The notes beneath the pieces were generated by a model. The model was not told the DNA's origin. It did no database searches and was given only the letters and a program-made list of their open reading frames with translations. Positions 34,250 through 44,216 of a DNA stretch of 64,000 nt are shown piece after piece. Each line of letters opens with the position of its first letter. The stretch's first letter is position 1. The DNA comes from Saprospiraceae bacterium (lineage in GTDB: Bacteria; Bacteroidota; Bacteroidia; Chitinophagales; Saprospiraceae): positions 47,383-111,382 of the forward strand of contig JANQQI010000094.1 of assembly GCA_028285085.1 (NCBI GenBank), given 5' to 3'. Both the position numbers and the translations under genes were made by a program.

Positions 34250-36502
34250 TTGCCTATGCAGCTACTGAGGCGACTATTACTTACTGGTCTAATGCTTCTG
34301 TGTGTAAATGTAGTAATTGCGCAGGATTATTCTCATTCGTTTTTGGAAATAAACGTCCAATCAACTTATCCTTCCCCTTTACCGGCAGATAGTCTCTTCG
34401 TTTTTTGGAAAGATGGAGTAATGGTCGAGCCTCCGCCAGCGGAGATACAGACTATTCAAATTCAAAGTGGCGTCTGGACTAAGGAACGATTCTATCTTCT
34501 AGTTCAAAAAAGAGATGATCCAGCTAAGACTTTAGAGCTTTGGATTTGTACTGCTGAAGGTGAAACTCTTGAAAGATATCCCAGCGCGATCCCTAGCTCG
34601 GTGCGGCAATCCGCTATGGAAGTTCAAGGTGATGGCTTGGATGATTGCTTGTTCGTCTTTGGTGGGCGATCTCAAGGTATCGCTCAAAAATTTAATTTGA
34701 AAACGAAGCAATGGACGGATTTAACGGCGGTCTTGTCTCGGTATCCTGACATGCTTGCTATTCAAGGGAATAATACTGCGAAAGCGTTAGGTAATTCGAG
34801 CCTGCTGTTCCTAAAGCGAGAACCAGACCCATCTGATTCTCGCCTTTGGCAAACACGTTTTGGAATTTATAATACCATCACTCAAGCTTACTTTGAATTA
34901 GAAAAATCTCTAGCCGGGGGAGTAATCGCCATTATTGATCGAGAGGAGTCGCAATTTAAGGCAATTGTCCGCGATGCAAGTGGGGAGAATAAAGTTGGGG
35001 AGTTTCAATTTGTAAGTAAAGCCTCTGGTTTTGTGGCGCTTGATGTCATGGTGCTGGCCTTGTATTTCATTATGATGTTGGTCATCGGCTTTTATTTCTC
35101 CAAAAGACAAAAGACGGCCGATGATTATTTTAAAGCCGGAAAACGGATTCCTTTTTGGGCGGCGGGGTTAAGTATCCTCGGGACGGGCCTGAGTGCCATT
35201 ACCTTCATGGCCGTCCCGGCGAAAACCTTTGCTACGGACTGGGCTTACTTCGTCAATCGCGCGCCCTCGATTTTCGTCGCCCTGATGATTGGCCTACTGT
35301 ATATTCCTGTGTTTCGCGCGCTTGATGTGTCCACAGCCTACGAGTATCTGCAAAAGCGATTCAATCTGGCAACGCGCCTGATCGGTAGCACCTCATTTAT
35401 CCTGTTCCAACTTGGACGCATCGGTGTCGTCTTATTTTTACCCGCCTTAGTGTTGAACGTCGTGACGGGATTCGACGTGATCCATTGTATCATCCTGACC
35501 GGCTTGGTCAGTTTGGTGTACACTATTCTGGGGGGCATTGAAGCGGTGATTTGGACGGACGTGATTCAGGTAATCATTTTATATGGCGGGATCTTTTTGT
35601 GTGTGGCGTTTATTGCTCTGGAGCTAAACGATGGAGTAGGAGAGATCGTAGCGACTGGGCAAGCCTACGATAAGTTCAAAATATTCAATATGCACTTCAA
35701 CTTGCAGGATCCAAATTTCTGGGTAGTTGTTTTCGGAAGTTTTTTTACGAATCTGACGTCCTACGGATCAGATCAAGCGATCGTTCAACGCTATATGACG
35801 ACTAAGACCCGGCGCGGTGCGGTGAAGAGTATTTGGTTGAATATTTTTATTGGACTTTTTTTTACTTGGGTGTTCTTTTTCATGGGTACAGCCTTGTTTG
35901 CTTTTTATCAGGACCAGCCTCAGGAGATGCTTCACACCATGGCGGCTAATGATGCGGTTTTTCCTTGGTATATTATTTCACAGCTACCGCACGGTATCTC
36001 AGGCTTATTGATTGCCGGAATATTTGCCGCAGCAATGTCCAGCCTGAGTAGCAGTATGAACTCCGGCGCAACGGCTTACACGATGGATTTTCATCGCCTG
36101 TTTCGCCGAGAATTCAACGCGGTGAGAGTGGGGCGGATCGTCACGATGATCTTTGGTATTGGTGGGATTCTGTTTGCAATTCTCTTTGCTACCTTGGAGG
36201 TGAAATCCATCTGGGATGAATTCCTTAAAATCATTGGCTTACTTACCGGAGGATTAGGTGGTGTCTTTTTGCTCGGCATCATTACCACTCGGGCCAACGG
36301 ACCAAGTGCTTTAGTCGGCTTGTTAGGAAGCGCGATTATTCAATTCTTCGTTGCACGTTATCAGCCCTTCAACCTGATGTTGTTTACCGCATCAGGATTC
36401 ATTTCTTGTTTTGTGATTGGTTATTTGAGCAGCTACCTATTTCCGGGGTATCACAAAGATTTAGAAGGATTGACGATTTTTACCGTATCAAAAGAAGATT
36501 AG
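34250..36502 (+). CDS. Sodium:solute symporter (SSS) with N-terminal kelch-like extracytoplasmic domain
   Basis: This 750-residue fusion has a signal peptide to about residue 24, a soluble region of about 240 residues with propeller-like strands (CLFVFGGRSQGIAQKFNLKTKQWTDL is kelch-like), then an SSS transporter of about 480 residues from near residue 265. The transporter shows ADDYFKAGKRIPFWAAGLSILGTGLSAITF and GIFAAAMSSLSSSMNSGATAYTMDF, the sodium-binding region of the family. Kelch-SSS fusions related to the sialic-acid mutarotase NanM occur in Bacteroidota. With the divergent sialidase this is probably a sialic-acid importer. A second ATG at 34256 is possible. Confidence 0.85.
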   Translation: MPMQLLRRLLLTGLMLLCVNVVIAQDYSHSFLEINVQSTYPSPLPADSLFVFWKDGVMVEPPPAEIQTIQIQSGVWTKERFYLLVQKRDDPAKTLELWICTAEGETLERYPSAIPSSVRQSAMEVQGDGLDDCLFVFGGRSQGIAQKFNLKTKQWTDLTAVLSRYPDMLAIQGNNTAKALGNSSLLFLKREPDPSDSRLWQTRFGIYNTITQAYFELEKSLAGGVIAIIDREESQFKAIVRDASGENKVGEFQFVSKASGFVALDVMVLALYFIMMLVIGFYFSKRQKTADDYFKAGKRIPFWAAGLSILGTGLSAITFMAVPAKTFATDWAYFVNRAPSIFVALMIGLLYIPVFRALDVSTAYEYLQKRFNLATRLIGSTSFILFQLGRIGVVLFLPALVLNVVTGFDVIHCIILTGLVSLVYTILGGIEAVIWTDVIQVIILYGGIFLCVAFIALELNDGVGEIVATGQAYDKFKIFNMHFNLQDPNFWVVVFGSFFTNLTSYGSDQAIVQRYMTTKTRRGAVKSIWLNIFIGLFFTWVFFFMGTALFAFYQDQPQEMLHTMAANDAVFPWYIISQLPHGISGLLIAGIFAAAMSSLSSSMNSGATAYTMDFHRLFRREFNAVRVGRIVTMIFGIGGILFAILFATLEVKSIWDEFLKIIGLLTGGLGGVFLLGIITTRANGPSALVGLLGSAIIQFFVARYQPFNLMLFTASGFISCFVIGYLSSYLFPGYHKDLEGLTIFTVSKED

Positions 36503-36503
36503 A

Positions 36504-37022
36504 TCAACCCTCTTTCTTGTAGTCTTCGTAACCTTCTGTTTCTAATCGTTGGTACTTTTTGGCGACCCCGTCAGACAATTCTTGCTTGTACTGGAGCATA
36601 CTCTGCAATAAATCAGTGTCTTGTACCCCTAAGATTTGAGCAGCGAGTAAGCCCGCATTTTTTGCCGCGTTTAGTGCTACCGTGGCCACCGGCACACCAT
36701 TAGGCATTTGCAAGATGGATAAAACGGAGTCCCAACCATCGATAGAATTAGAAGACTTGATGGGCACGCCAATAACGGGTAGAGGGGATAAGGACGCGAC
36801 CATCCCCGGCAGGTGCGCGGCGCCTCCGGCACCAGCAATGATTACTTTTATACCACGTTGGTGCGCTTCTTTTGAAAAACGGAAGAGACGCTCCGGTGTG
36901 CGGTGAGCAGAGACAATGGTCAACTCAAAAGGAATATCAAAGGTTTTAAGAATATCAGCGGCTTGTCGCATCACGGGTAAGTCAGAATCTGAACCCATGA
37001 TGATACTTACGATTGGTGTCAT
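36504..37022 (-). CDS. purE: N5-carboxyaminoimidazole ribonucleotide mutase
   Basis: A 172-residue class I PurE of purine biosynthesis, moving the carboxyl group from N5 to C4 of the ribonucleotide. Visible motifs are [19 protein letters not shown] with the catalytic histidine, and [15 protein letters not shown]. Length is normal. Convergent with the symporter gene and last in a run after rdgB and an unknown gene. Confidence 0.95.
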   Translation of the reverse strand: MTPIVSIIMGSDSDLPVMRQAADILKTFDIPFELTIVSAHRTPERLFRFSKEAHQRGIKVIIAGAGGAAHLPGMVASLSPLPVIGVPIKSSNSIDGWDSVLSILQMPNGVPVATVALNAAKNAGLLAAQILGVQDTDLLQSMLQYKQELSDGVAKKYQRLETEGYEDYKKEG

Positions 37023-37045
37023 ATTTAATATTTGATTGGTACAAT

Positions 37046-37621
37046 TTAGGCCTGCAAAAATGCTAATAATTTAGCAATTGCCCGCCCCCGGTGGCTAATT
37101 TGATTTTTAATGGCCGAGTCCAACTCTGCGAAGGTCTGATGATAGCCCTCAGGGATGAAGATAGGATCATAGCCAAAGCCACCCTGTCCGCGTTGTCCCA
37201 TCGAGATGGTACCGCGTACAATACCTTCGAAGGTATGCTCTTCACCGTTGAGGATCAGTGCTACAACCGTACGAAACTGAGCCGAGCGATCAGGGTGAGG
37301 GGCAAGATTTTGTAATAACAAATTCATATTGGCGTTTGCATCACGCTCCGGGCCTGCATAGCGGGCCGTGATGACCCCCGGTGCACCGTCAAGCTGGTCC
37401 ACTTCCAGGCCTGTATCCTCCGAAAAGCAATCCACCTGATAACGCTGGTGGAGATAACGTGCTTTCTGTAAGGCATTGCCTTCGATGGTGGGGCTGGTTT
37501 CAGGAATATCTTCCTTACAGCCTATTTCTGCCATAGAGATCACTTGGTAGCGATTCTCCAGCATGGCGTTGACTTCCTTGATTTTATTAATGTTGCTGGT
37601 CGCAAAAACGAGTTGAGACAT
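37046..37621 (-). CDS. rdgB: XTP/dITP pyrophosphatase (RdgB/HAM1)
   Basis: The 191-residue protein has the family opening [18 protein letters not shown], the [24 protein letters not shown] segment and [20 protein letters not shown], ending ISHRGRA. It hydrolyses non-canonical purine triphosphates to protect DNA and RNA. It lies 23 nt upstream of purE and 15 nt downstream of the unknown gene, so all three are one operon. Confidence 0.95.
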   Translation of the reverse strand: MSQLVFATSNINKIKEVNAMLENRYQVISMAEIGCKEDIPETSPTIEGNALQKARYLHQRYQVDCFSEDTGLEVDQLDGAPGVITARYAGPERDANANMNLLLQNLAPHPDRSAQFRTVVALILNGEEHTFEGIVRGTISMGQRGQGGFGYDPIFIPEGYHQTFAELDSAIKNQISHRGRAIAKLLAFLQA

Positions 37622-37636
37622 TTGCTTTAACGGGAT

Positions 37637-38086
37637 TTATTTGATCTGATACATGTTTTGTAAACTAGCCCAAAGTGCTTTTTTTTGGGGCAAAAAGGCT
37701 TTGTCGTTGATTTTATCCAGGCTATCGACACGTAAGAGTTGTTTTGAGCGAAAGTTAATTACCTGATAATCCGGGAAGCTGGCCTGGATACTGATTTGCG
37801 ACCAAGGACAACCAAAAAGGAGTAGATACTTAATATTTGTAAAAGTCCGGAGTTGGCTAAACTTAAAAATTTCATTTGGCGTTAGTTGTATAAGTGCAAC
37901 CTGCTGTTGCATATCTAATTTCACGGCACCAAGTATTTTATTGAGAAGTGTCAACTGAGCATCGTCGATTACTTCTTTTTCAACTAAAACCAGAGTCGTT
38001 ACGGATGCGTCTAGTGCTTTTCTGGGTAGCGATTCTGAAGGTTTCGGTAAGTCGTAAACGGGAAAATCGAAAAAGCTGTCCGGCAA
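37637..38086 (-). CDS. Unknown small protein in the rdgB-purE operon
   Basis: The 149-residue soluble protein is not recognised. The N-terminal 40 residues are Pro-rich and probably flexible. The rest alternates strands and helices (VTTLVLVEKEVIDDAQLTLLNKILGAV, IKYLLLFGCPWSQI) and ends with KKALWASLQNMYQI. The end pattern of lysine, Leu-Trp and Leu before the C-terminus recalls proteins grouped near the DNA polymerase III psi subunit. That resemblance is weak and is recorded only as a possibility. First gene of the operon, divergent from ilvE. Confidence 0.6.
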   Translation of the reverse strand: MPDSFFDFPVYDLPKPSESLPRKALDASVTTLVLVEKEVIDDAQLTLLNKILGAVKLDMQQQVALIQLTPNEIFKFSQLRTFTNIKYLLLFGCPWSQISIQASFPDYQVINFRSKQLLRVDSLDKINDKAFLPQKKALWASLQNMYQIK

Positions 38087-38126
38087 AATATCTTTCTGTT
38101 TAAATGATTTATTTGAAATAAAGTAT

Positions 38127-38134
38127 TATATTTG
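38127..38134 (+). promoter_or_regulatory. Possible -7 promoter element of ilvE
   Basis: TATATTTG matches TAnnTTTG exactly and lies 81 nt before the ilvE ATG. No -33 TTG was found at the right distance (TTTG at 38112-38115 is too close), so only half the promoter is supported. Confidence 0.4.
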
Positions 38135-38215
38135 GGTGTGTTTTAGTCGAATATTAGAATTATATATGAATTCTGACTTAAAGTTATACAAAATCTAATA
38201 AAACCAAGTTACGAA

Positions 38216-39301
38216 ATGGCGTATAAAATAGAAATCACCAAAGCTGAACGATCTCGCGTAAACGATGTCGATTTTGATAACATCCCATTTGGTCGTACTT
38301 TTTCTGATCATATGTTTGTTGCTGATTATCAAAACGGTAGCTGGACAAATCCACGAATCGTTCCTTTCGGTTACTTTCAGATGCACCCTTCTAGCCTTGT
38401 TTTACACTACGGTCAGGCCATCTTCGAAGGGATGAAAGCATCTAAAAGCATTGATGGAAAGCCTCTGTTTTTCCGTCCTGAAATGCACGCCAAACGTTTT
38501 AATACCTCAGCCCAAAGAATGTGCATGCCTGATTTTCCTGAAGATCTATTCGTTCAGGCTTTGCACGAACTCGTTGCGATAGATCAAGAATGGATCCCAG
38601 CCAAAGAAGGTAGCGCTTTGTACATTCGGCCGTACATGTTCGCTAATGGTGAATTTATTGGCGTACAACCTTCTGACACTTACCAAATGATTATTTTCAC
38701 TGGGCCCGTTGGACCTTACTATCCTAAGCCGGTACGTCTTTTGGTCGCTGACGAATTTGTACGTGCCGTACCCGGTGGTGTAGGGGAGGCCAAAACAGCC
38801 GGTAACTACGCTGCTTCTCTCTTGCCTGCTAAACTGGCCAAAGAGCAAGGCTTCGATCAAGTCCTTTGGATGGATGCATTTGAATTTAAGTACATCCAGG
38901 AAGCAGGTACCATGAATATCTTCTTTGTCATTGATGGTACTGTTGTGACGCCGGCTACCGATGGCGCTATTCTTAAAGGCATTACGCGTGATACCATTTT
39001 GCGTATTCTCCGTAATAAAGGCTATAAAGTCGAAGAGCGACCACTTACGATTGATGAAGTGATCACAGCTCAAGGTGAAGGTAAACTAAGCGAGGTATTT
39101 GGTACCGGCACCGCCGCTGTAGTTGCTCACGTAGCCGACTTTACCCACAAAGGGGTTACCTACGGCTTGCCGCCAGTTGCTGAACGCGAGATCGGTGAGT
39201 TAGTGAAAAATGAAATTAACGGTCTTCGCGCCGGAACTATCGAAGATGAAAACGGTTGGGTCGTTCCCGTTGAGGCACTGACTCCTGTTCACAGTCGATA
39301 G
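38216..39301 (+). CDS. ilvE: Branched-chain amino acid aminotransferase
   Basis: The 361-residue protein is a fold-type IV PLP enzyme catalysing the last step of Val, Leu and Ile synthesis. Motifs are FGRTFSDHMFVADY, YGQAIFEGMKA, the PLP lysine region GEAKTAGNYAASL, EAGTMNIFFV and VFGTGTAAVV. Length matches the longer eukaryote-like branched-chain aminotransferase subgroup. Followed by a terminator. Confidence 0.95.
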   Translation: MAYKIEITKAERSRVNDVDFDNIPFGRTFSDHMFVADYQNGSWTNPRIVPFGYFQMHPSSLVLHYGQAIFEGMKASKSIDGKPLFFRPEMHAKRFNTSAQRMCMPDFPEDLFVQALHELVAIDQEWIPAKEGSALYIRPYMFANGEFIGVQPSDTYQMIIFTGPVGPYYPKPVRLLVADEFVRAVPGGVGEAKTAGNYAASLLPAKLAKEQGFDQVLWMDAFEFKYIQEAGTMNIFFVIDGTVVTPATDGAILKGITRDTILRILRNKGYKVEERPLTIDEVITAQGEGKLSEVFGTGTAAVVAHVADFTHKGVTYGLPPVAEREIGELVKNEINGLRAGTIEDENGWVVPVEALTPVHSR

Positions 39302-39322
39302 TCTTACAACCATACAAAATTG

Positions 39323-39357
39323 AAAAACCCGGTTAGTAGTCGCTAATCGGGTTTTTT
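39323..39357. terminator. Bidirectional terminator after ilvE
   Basis: AAAAACCCGGTTAG, loop TAGTCG, CTAATCGGGTTTTT: 14 bp with one G-U pair and a T-tract. It lies between the convergent ilvE and aldo/keto reductase genes. Confidence 0.85.
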
Positions 39358-39382
39358 AATGATATAAATGAGATGGGGTATT

Positions 39383-40366
39383 TTAAAAAGGTGGCCGTTC
39401 GGGCTGGTTTTGTAAAATTTGCTCAATTTTTTCGTCTACTTCTTTTGTAATCAAGGGAATAACATCCAATGATGAAAGTGTTTCTTCAAGGTGATTGAGC
39501 TTCGAAGCCCCGAGGATTACTGTGCTGACGTTGGGATTCCGGGCGCACCAGGCAATGGCTAGTTTCGCTAGACTGGTGCCTAGTTCCTTGGCCAAATCAT
39601 TCAGGGCGCGCACTTTTTCCAGCCGCTCAGGCGTCAGCGCCCGCTCGCGTAGCCACTCCAAACCCTCCATGCTAAGTCGCGTTTCCTTGGGAAATTTATC
39701 CAAATATTTATGGGTCAACACCCCGGAGGCTAGGGGAGACCATATCGTTGTACCGAGCCCTCGGGTGGTGTAGATTTGTTCGTATTCCACTTCGACCTTA
39801 TCCCGATGGAACATATTGTACTGAGGCTGCTCCATCGTTGGACCAATCAGGCGATAATCTCTGGCTACTGTGTGTGCTTCCATGATTTCTTGCGCAGACC
39901 ATTCGGAAGTTCCCCAGTATAGAATTTTACCTTGCTGGATTAGATGATTCATAGCCCACACGGTTTCTTCAATGGGGGTTTGCTTATCGGGACGATGGCA
40001 AAAATAAAGATCAAGATAATCCACTTGTAGGCGCCGTAAAGCAGCATCACAAGCTTCAAAAACGTGCTTTCGAGACAATCCGGTTTGATTGGGCTTACGG
40101 CCACCGTCGCCAAAGAAGACTTTGCTGGATACAAGATACGAGCTGCGCTCCCAGTTGAGTTTGCGTAAGATTTTACCCATCACGACTTCCGATTGTCCAC
40201 GGGCGTAGGCTTCTGCGTTATCAAAGAAATTGACGCCTTTTTCGTAGGCGAGTACCATTAGCTTTTCCGCAACATCATCTCCAATCTGCTTTCCAAAAGT
40301 TAGCCAGGAGCCCAATGACAAAGCGCTCACTTGCAAGCCAGATTTACCTAATCGCTTATATTCCAT
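39383..40366 (-). CDS. Aldo/keto reductase (Kv-beta/YghZ-like)
   Basis: About 327 residues; the ATG at 40366 starts MEYKRLGKSGLQVSALSLG, the family opening (an ATG two codons upstream also exists). Catalytic residues are visible: Asp and Tyr in FFDNAEAYARGQSE, Lys in LVSSKVFFG and His in YFCHRPDKQT. The C-terminal cofactor region SLAKLAIAWCARNPNVSTVILGASKLNHLEETL fits NADPH binding. Substrate unknown; it probably detoxifies or reduces carbonyl compounds. Confidence 0.92.
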   Translation of the reverse strand: MEYKRLGKSGLQVSALSLGSWLTFGKQIGDDVAEKLMVLAYEKGVNFFDNAEAYARGQSEVVMGKILRKLNWERSSYLVSSKVFFGDGGRKPNQTGLSRKHVFEACDAALRRLQVDYLDLYFCHRPDKQTPIEETVWAMNHLIQQGKILYWGTSEWSAQEIMEAHTVARDYRLIGPTMEQPQYNMFHRDKVEVEYEQIYTTRGLGTTIWSPLASGVLTHKYLDKFPKETRLSMEGLEWLRERALTPERLEKVRALNDLAKELGTSLAKLAIAWCARNPNVSTVILGASKLNHLEETLSSLDVIPLITKEVDEKIEQILQNQPERPPF

Positions 40367-40579
40367 GATCATTTATTTTAGGTGATTGGCTCAAAATAAC
40401 ACTTCTGTTCGACATCTCCAGCACGAATCGACACCATATATATGCCTTTTGGCCTTCGGCACCATATTTGATATTTATATGAAAATAATTTATGTATAAG
40501 GGCAAGTGCTTTCCGGTCAAATAGCGATCGGGATTTCATTACCGATTATCAATAATCTTTAACCCACATTCACTTTTCC

Positions 40580-43189
40580 ATGAAAAAGAGCACTATCATT
40601 TCAACGCTTCTCCTTTTCTGTTTTCTCGCATTTCATCCAGTATCCGCCAAAGAAAATTCTTACGAAGAATTAATGGAGACTTCTGAAAAAGGGAGTGACA
40701 CTGAGAAAATCGAGGCTTTGAATAAATTATCTTCCATGATGCTGAAGGATGACTTGCAGCAGTCGGAGGCTTACGCGAAAAAGGCCTTGGAATTGGCACG
40801 TCAGCGAAGTCAGGATGGCCAACTCGCGTTGGCATGCGATAATATGGGGATGATTTATCTGGAGCGTTACGATTATACCAACGCGATGAAGCAATTTGTC
40901 GAGAGTCTAAAAATTCGAGATGCGCTTCAAGATCAGCACGGGATTGCGACTTCCAAGAATTTGATTGGAAAGGTGTTCTTCCTTCAGGAGGATATGAACA
41001 GTGCCCTGACCAATCTTAATACCGCCTTAGAGATTCGTAAAACGATTAACGATCAAGAAGGTGCTGCCGATACCCACGAAAATTTGGGATCGGTTTATCT
41101 ATTTAAAAAGCTATACGGAAAAGCACGTGAATCATACACGCGTGCCATGGAATTATATATCCAACTTGATCAACTCTCTGAGGCCGCTCGCTTGGCCGGC
41201 CAGTTGGGAAAGATTGCGCGCGACATGGGAGATCACGAAGGGGCTTTGGCTTATTATTACCAGTCCTTGGATTTGAACAATAATTTGAATGATGTAGAAA
41301 GTGTTGGTGTTGATTATACCAATATTGCTCTTTCATTTTTAGATCAAGCGAAGACTTCCGCTTTCGATCGGGAAGAACTATTGGAGGAAGCATTGGAAGC
41401 TAATGAATCGGCCTTTCGCGTTCGCAATTCCATTGGAGATCAATTGAGCTTGGCCGAAACGAATCAAGTATTTGGTTCGATCTACAGCCAGATGAACAAT
41501 AAGAAGAAAGCACGTACTTATCTCGCGGAAAGCTCACGTTTGCTACAAAAGGTGGGAATGGAGCCCGGCACGCAGATGGTCTACCAAAAAATTGCGGAAG
41601 CTTACGATAACATGGGCGATTATCAGGATGCCTATCGGAATCAGATTGCTTACACGAAGAGTCGGGATGTTATTTATAACAATGAAAAATCAAAGGCACT
41701 TCTGGATCTGACGACTAAATACGAGTCTGAGTTTGCGGCAGAGCAGCAAAAGCAAATCATCGCAACCCTGGAAAACGAAAAAGCCTTCAATACTAAAATG
41801 CGCTATTTTATGATGGCGCTCCTCGGTCTTGGTGTGCTACTCCTTGCCGTGATGTTTTATAGCTATCGCCGTAAACAACGTGATAATCAGTTGCTGCGTG
41901 CCAAGAATGAAGAAATCAATCGTCAAAAATCTGAGATCGATGCTAAAAACGACGAGCTCGAAGAGAAAAATGCCAGCCTGGATGTCTTGAATCAGAAGTT
42001 GGTGAAAGAAATGGCGGAGCGCGAATCCATAGAACAATCTTCTTTTGCTCGCGATCGCTTCTTGGCGACGATGAGCCACGAAATGCGTACGCCAATGAAT
42101 ATCATTATTGGTTTGACGCATTTGCTATTGGCTGAGAATCCACGTAAAGATCAAATCGAGCATCTGCGTACGCTACAGTTCTCGGCGAATAATCTCGTGG
42201 TCTTTATTAACGACGTATTAGACTACTCAAAAATTGAAGCGGGTAAACTGACCTTAGAAAGTCGTGAATTCCGCGTGCGAGCCACTTTGGAAGAAATCGA
42301 AAAACGTTTCATCCTCCCGGCACGTGATAAGAAATTGGATTTAGTTTGTCACTTTGATCTAAAGGTACCAGAACTCTTAATGGGAGATCCGGCACGCCTG
42401 AACCAAATTCTGTCAAATCTGGTCGATAATGCGATCAAGCATACGGATAAAGGTGCTGTTGCAGTAGATGTTAAATTGAATGAATTGACGAAAAACGAAG
42501 CGACCTTACTGATCTCAGTTGAAGACACGGGCTGCGGCATTCCGGCCGAAAAAATCAACGATATTTTCCAACGCCACACCGATCAGCAATCAGATGGAGA
42601 GTTTGAGGGCTACGCATCTAGTGGTTTAGGTCTCGCTATCACGAAGCGCTTAGTTGATTTGCAAAATGGTAAAATTGAGGTAGAAAGCATCGTTGATCGC
42701 GGTACGATCTTCAATATTTACTTGCCTTACAAATTAGCGGAAGATAAACGTAAAGGTGCTCAGAAGAAAACAGTTAAAGCTGGTCCTAAATCCTACGATC
42801 ACTTAGAAGGTAATACCATCTTATTGGTAGAAGACAATAAAATCAACCAACTCGTTGTCGCAAAAATGTTGCGTAAACTTGGTATGGAAGTCATCACGGC
42901 TGATGATGGTATCGAAGCACTCGACGCCTTTGGCCAGCAATACTTTGATTTGGTATTGATGGATATTCAAATGCCGCGTATGGATGGCTACCGGGCGACT
43001 GCAGAGATTCGCAAGTCATCCGATCCACGTAAGCGCGATGTGCCGATTATTGCTTTGACTGCCTCGGCTTTCTTAACGGAACGGGAAAAGGCAAAACTCT
43101 TCGGAATGAACGATCATGTTGGTAAGCCATTTGGACCGGACGATCTGTTAGATAAAATTAGCAACTGCCTCGCCGTTTACAAGGTGTAA
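40580..43189 (+). CDS. Hybrid histidine kinase with periplasmic TPR sensor
   Basis: An 869-residue protein: signal peptide (to about residue 24); a periplasmic array of about seven tetratricopeptide repeats (about 40-395); one membrane helix (about 400-425, YFMMALLGLGVLLLAVMFY); a coiled coil (about 430-485); a HisKA domain with phosphoacceptor H500 in ATMSHEMRTP; an ATPase domain with NLVDNAIKHTDKG, DTGCGIP and SGLGLAIT; then a receiver domain with D795 in LVLMDIQMPRMDG. No DNA-binding output is attached, so it probably passes phosphate to another regulator. No partner is adjacent. The TPR sensor suggests control by protein interaction. Confidence 0.93.
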   Translation: MKKSTIISTLLLFCFLAFHPVSAKENSYEELMETSEKGSDTEKIEALNKLSSMMLKDDLQQSEAYAKKALELARQRSQDGQLALACDNMGMIYLERYDYTNAMKQFVESLKIRDALQDQHGIATSKNLIGKVFFLQEDMNSALTNLNTALEIRKTINDQEGAADTHENLGSVYLFKKLYGKARESYTRAMELYIQLDQLSEAARLAGQLGKIARDMGDHEGALAYYYQSLDLNNNLNDVESVGVDYTNIALSFLDQAKTSAFDREELLEEALEANESAFRVRNSIGDQLSLAETNQVFGSIYSQMNNKKKARTYLAESSRLLQKVGMEPGTQMVYQKIAEAYDNMGDYQDAYRNQIAYTKSRDVIYNNEKSKALLDLTTKYESEFAAEQQKQIIATLENEKAFNTKMRYFMMALLGLGVLLLAVMFYSYRRKQRDNQLLRAKNEEINRQKSEIDAKNDELEEKNASLDVLNQKLVKEMAERESIEQSSFARDRFLATMSHEMRTPMNIIIGLTHLLLAENPRKDQIEHLRTLQFSANNLVVFINDVLDYSKIEAGKLTLESREFRVRATLEEIEKRFILPARDKKLDLVCHFDLKVPELLMGDPARLNQILSNLVDNAIKHTDKGAVAVDVKLNELTKNEATLLISVEDTGCGIPAEKINDIFQRHTDQQSDGEFEGYASSGLGLAITKRLVDLQNGKIEVESIVDRGTIFNIYLPYKLAEDKRKGAQKKTVKAGPKSYDHLEGNTILLVEDNKINQLVVAKMLRKLGMEVITADDGIEALDAFGQQYFDLVLMDIQMPRMDGYRATAEIRKSSDPRKRDVPIIALTASAFLTEREKAKLFGMNDHVGKPFGPDDLLDKISNCLAVYKV

Positions 43190-43210
43190 AGCAGTTCATC
43201 GAATAGAAAG

Positions 43211-43245
43211 TGGCCACGAAACCCCAGAGCGTGTTTTCGTGGCCA
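43211..43245 (+). terminator. Terminator-like hairpin after the hybrid kinase
   Basis: TGGCCACGAAA and TTTCGTGGCCA pair over 11 bp with a 13 nt loop, 22 nt after the stop codon. Only a short T-rich stretch follows. Confidence 0.55.
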
Positions 43246-43295
43246 TTATCGTTTAAGGGCTTCATAAATAATTAGTATTTTCAGGCTTCACCAAT

Positions 43296-44216
43296 ATGCC
43301 TGAAATGAAACGACGTACCTTTCTCCAAACGACGCCTTTAGGCCTTGCAGGATTGTCTTTATCCACTGCCGGGGCCCCCAATAAGCTTTCCGAAAAAGGC
43401 GATACTTTCCAACTTAATTTCGCACCGCATCTGGGGATGTTCAAAGCGCACGCAGGTGCAGATCCTTTGGATCAGATTCGGTTTATGTACGATCAGGGAT
43501 TTCGGGCGTTTGAAGACAATGGTATGCCCAATCGAACACCGGATTTACAACAGCAAATGGGGGATTTACTGGAACGCCTGGGTATGCAAATGGGCGTTTT
43601 TGTACCACATAAAATTTACTGGAACGAGCCCAATTTAGCGAATGGAGATGCCGATAAACGAGCGGAGTTTCTGGAATACATTCGGCAATCCGTTGAAATT
43701 GCTAAACGATGTCGGGCTAAGTGGATGACCGTTGTTCCGGGGCACCTGGATTTACGACAGGACATGGGCTATCAGACAGCTCATGTGGTGGAATCATTGA
43801 GGAGAGCGGCGGAAATATTAGAGCCACACGGGCTGGTTATGGTACTAGAACCATTGAATTTTCAAGACCATCCCGGCTTGTTTCTATCCAAGGCCGCACA
43901 AGCTTACCAAATTTGTCGAGCTGTCAATAGCCCCTCGTGCAAAATTTTGTTTGATATCTATCATCAGCAAATTACCGAAGGCAACTTACTCCCGAATATC
44001 GAAGCTTGTTGGGATGAAATCGCCTATTTCCAGATTGGAGATAATCCCGGCCGTAACGAGCCAACTACCGGCGAAATCAATTACGCCAATATCTTTAAGT
44101 ATATCCACCAAAGAGGGTTCAATGGCGTCCTGGGCATGGAACACGGCAACGCCCAGGACGGTAAAGCGGGTGAATTAGCGGTTATCTCAGCTTATCGGAG
44201 TGTTGATCCGACCTAG
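43296..44216 (+). CDS. Tat-exported TIM-barrel sugar isomerase/epimerase (hydroxypyruvate isomerase-like)
   Basis: The 306-residue protein opens with a twin-arginine signal ([18 protein letters not shown]); the start may be the ATG at 43296 or 43305. The barrel has the metal-site pattern of the xylose-isomerase-like/Hyi family: Glu in [11 protein letters not shown], Asp and His in [28 protein letters not shown] and a final Glu in GMEHGN. In Bacteroidota such exported isomerases accompany DUF1080 and GMC genes, and may act on 3-keto-sugars rather than hydroxypyruvate. It overlaps the convergent DUF1080 gene by 4 nt. Confidence 0.85.
   Translation: MPEMKRRTFLQTTPLGLAGLSLSTAGAPNKLSEKGDTFQLNFAPHLGMFKAHAGADPLDQIRFMYDQGFRAFEDNGMPNRTPDLQQQMGDLLERLGMQMGVFVPHKIYWNEPNLANGDADKRAEFLEYIRQSVEIAKRCRAKWMTVVPGHLDLRQDMGYQTAHVVESLRRAAEILEPHGLVMVLEPLNFQDHPGLFLSKAAQAYQICRAVNSPSCKILFDIYHQQITEGNLLPNIEACWDEIAYFQIGDNPGRNEPTTGEINYANIFKYIHQRGFNGVLGMEHGNAQDGKAGELAVISAYRSVDPT

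Noticed and set aside
38166..38198. Ten-codon ORF ahead of ilvE considered as a branched-chain leader peptide
   Set aside because: It has only scattered Leu/Ile codons and no terminator or antiterminator structure follows before the ilvE start.
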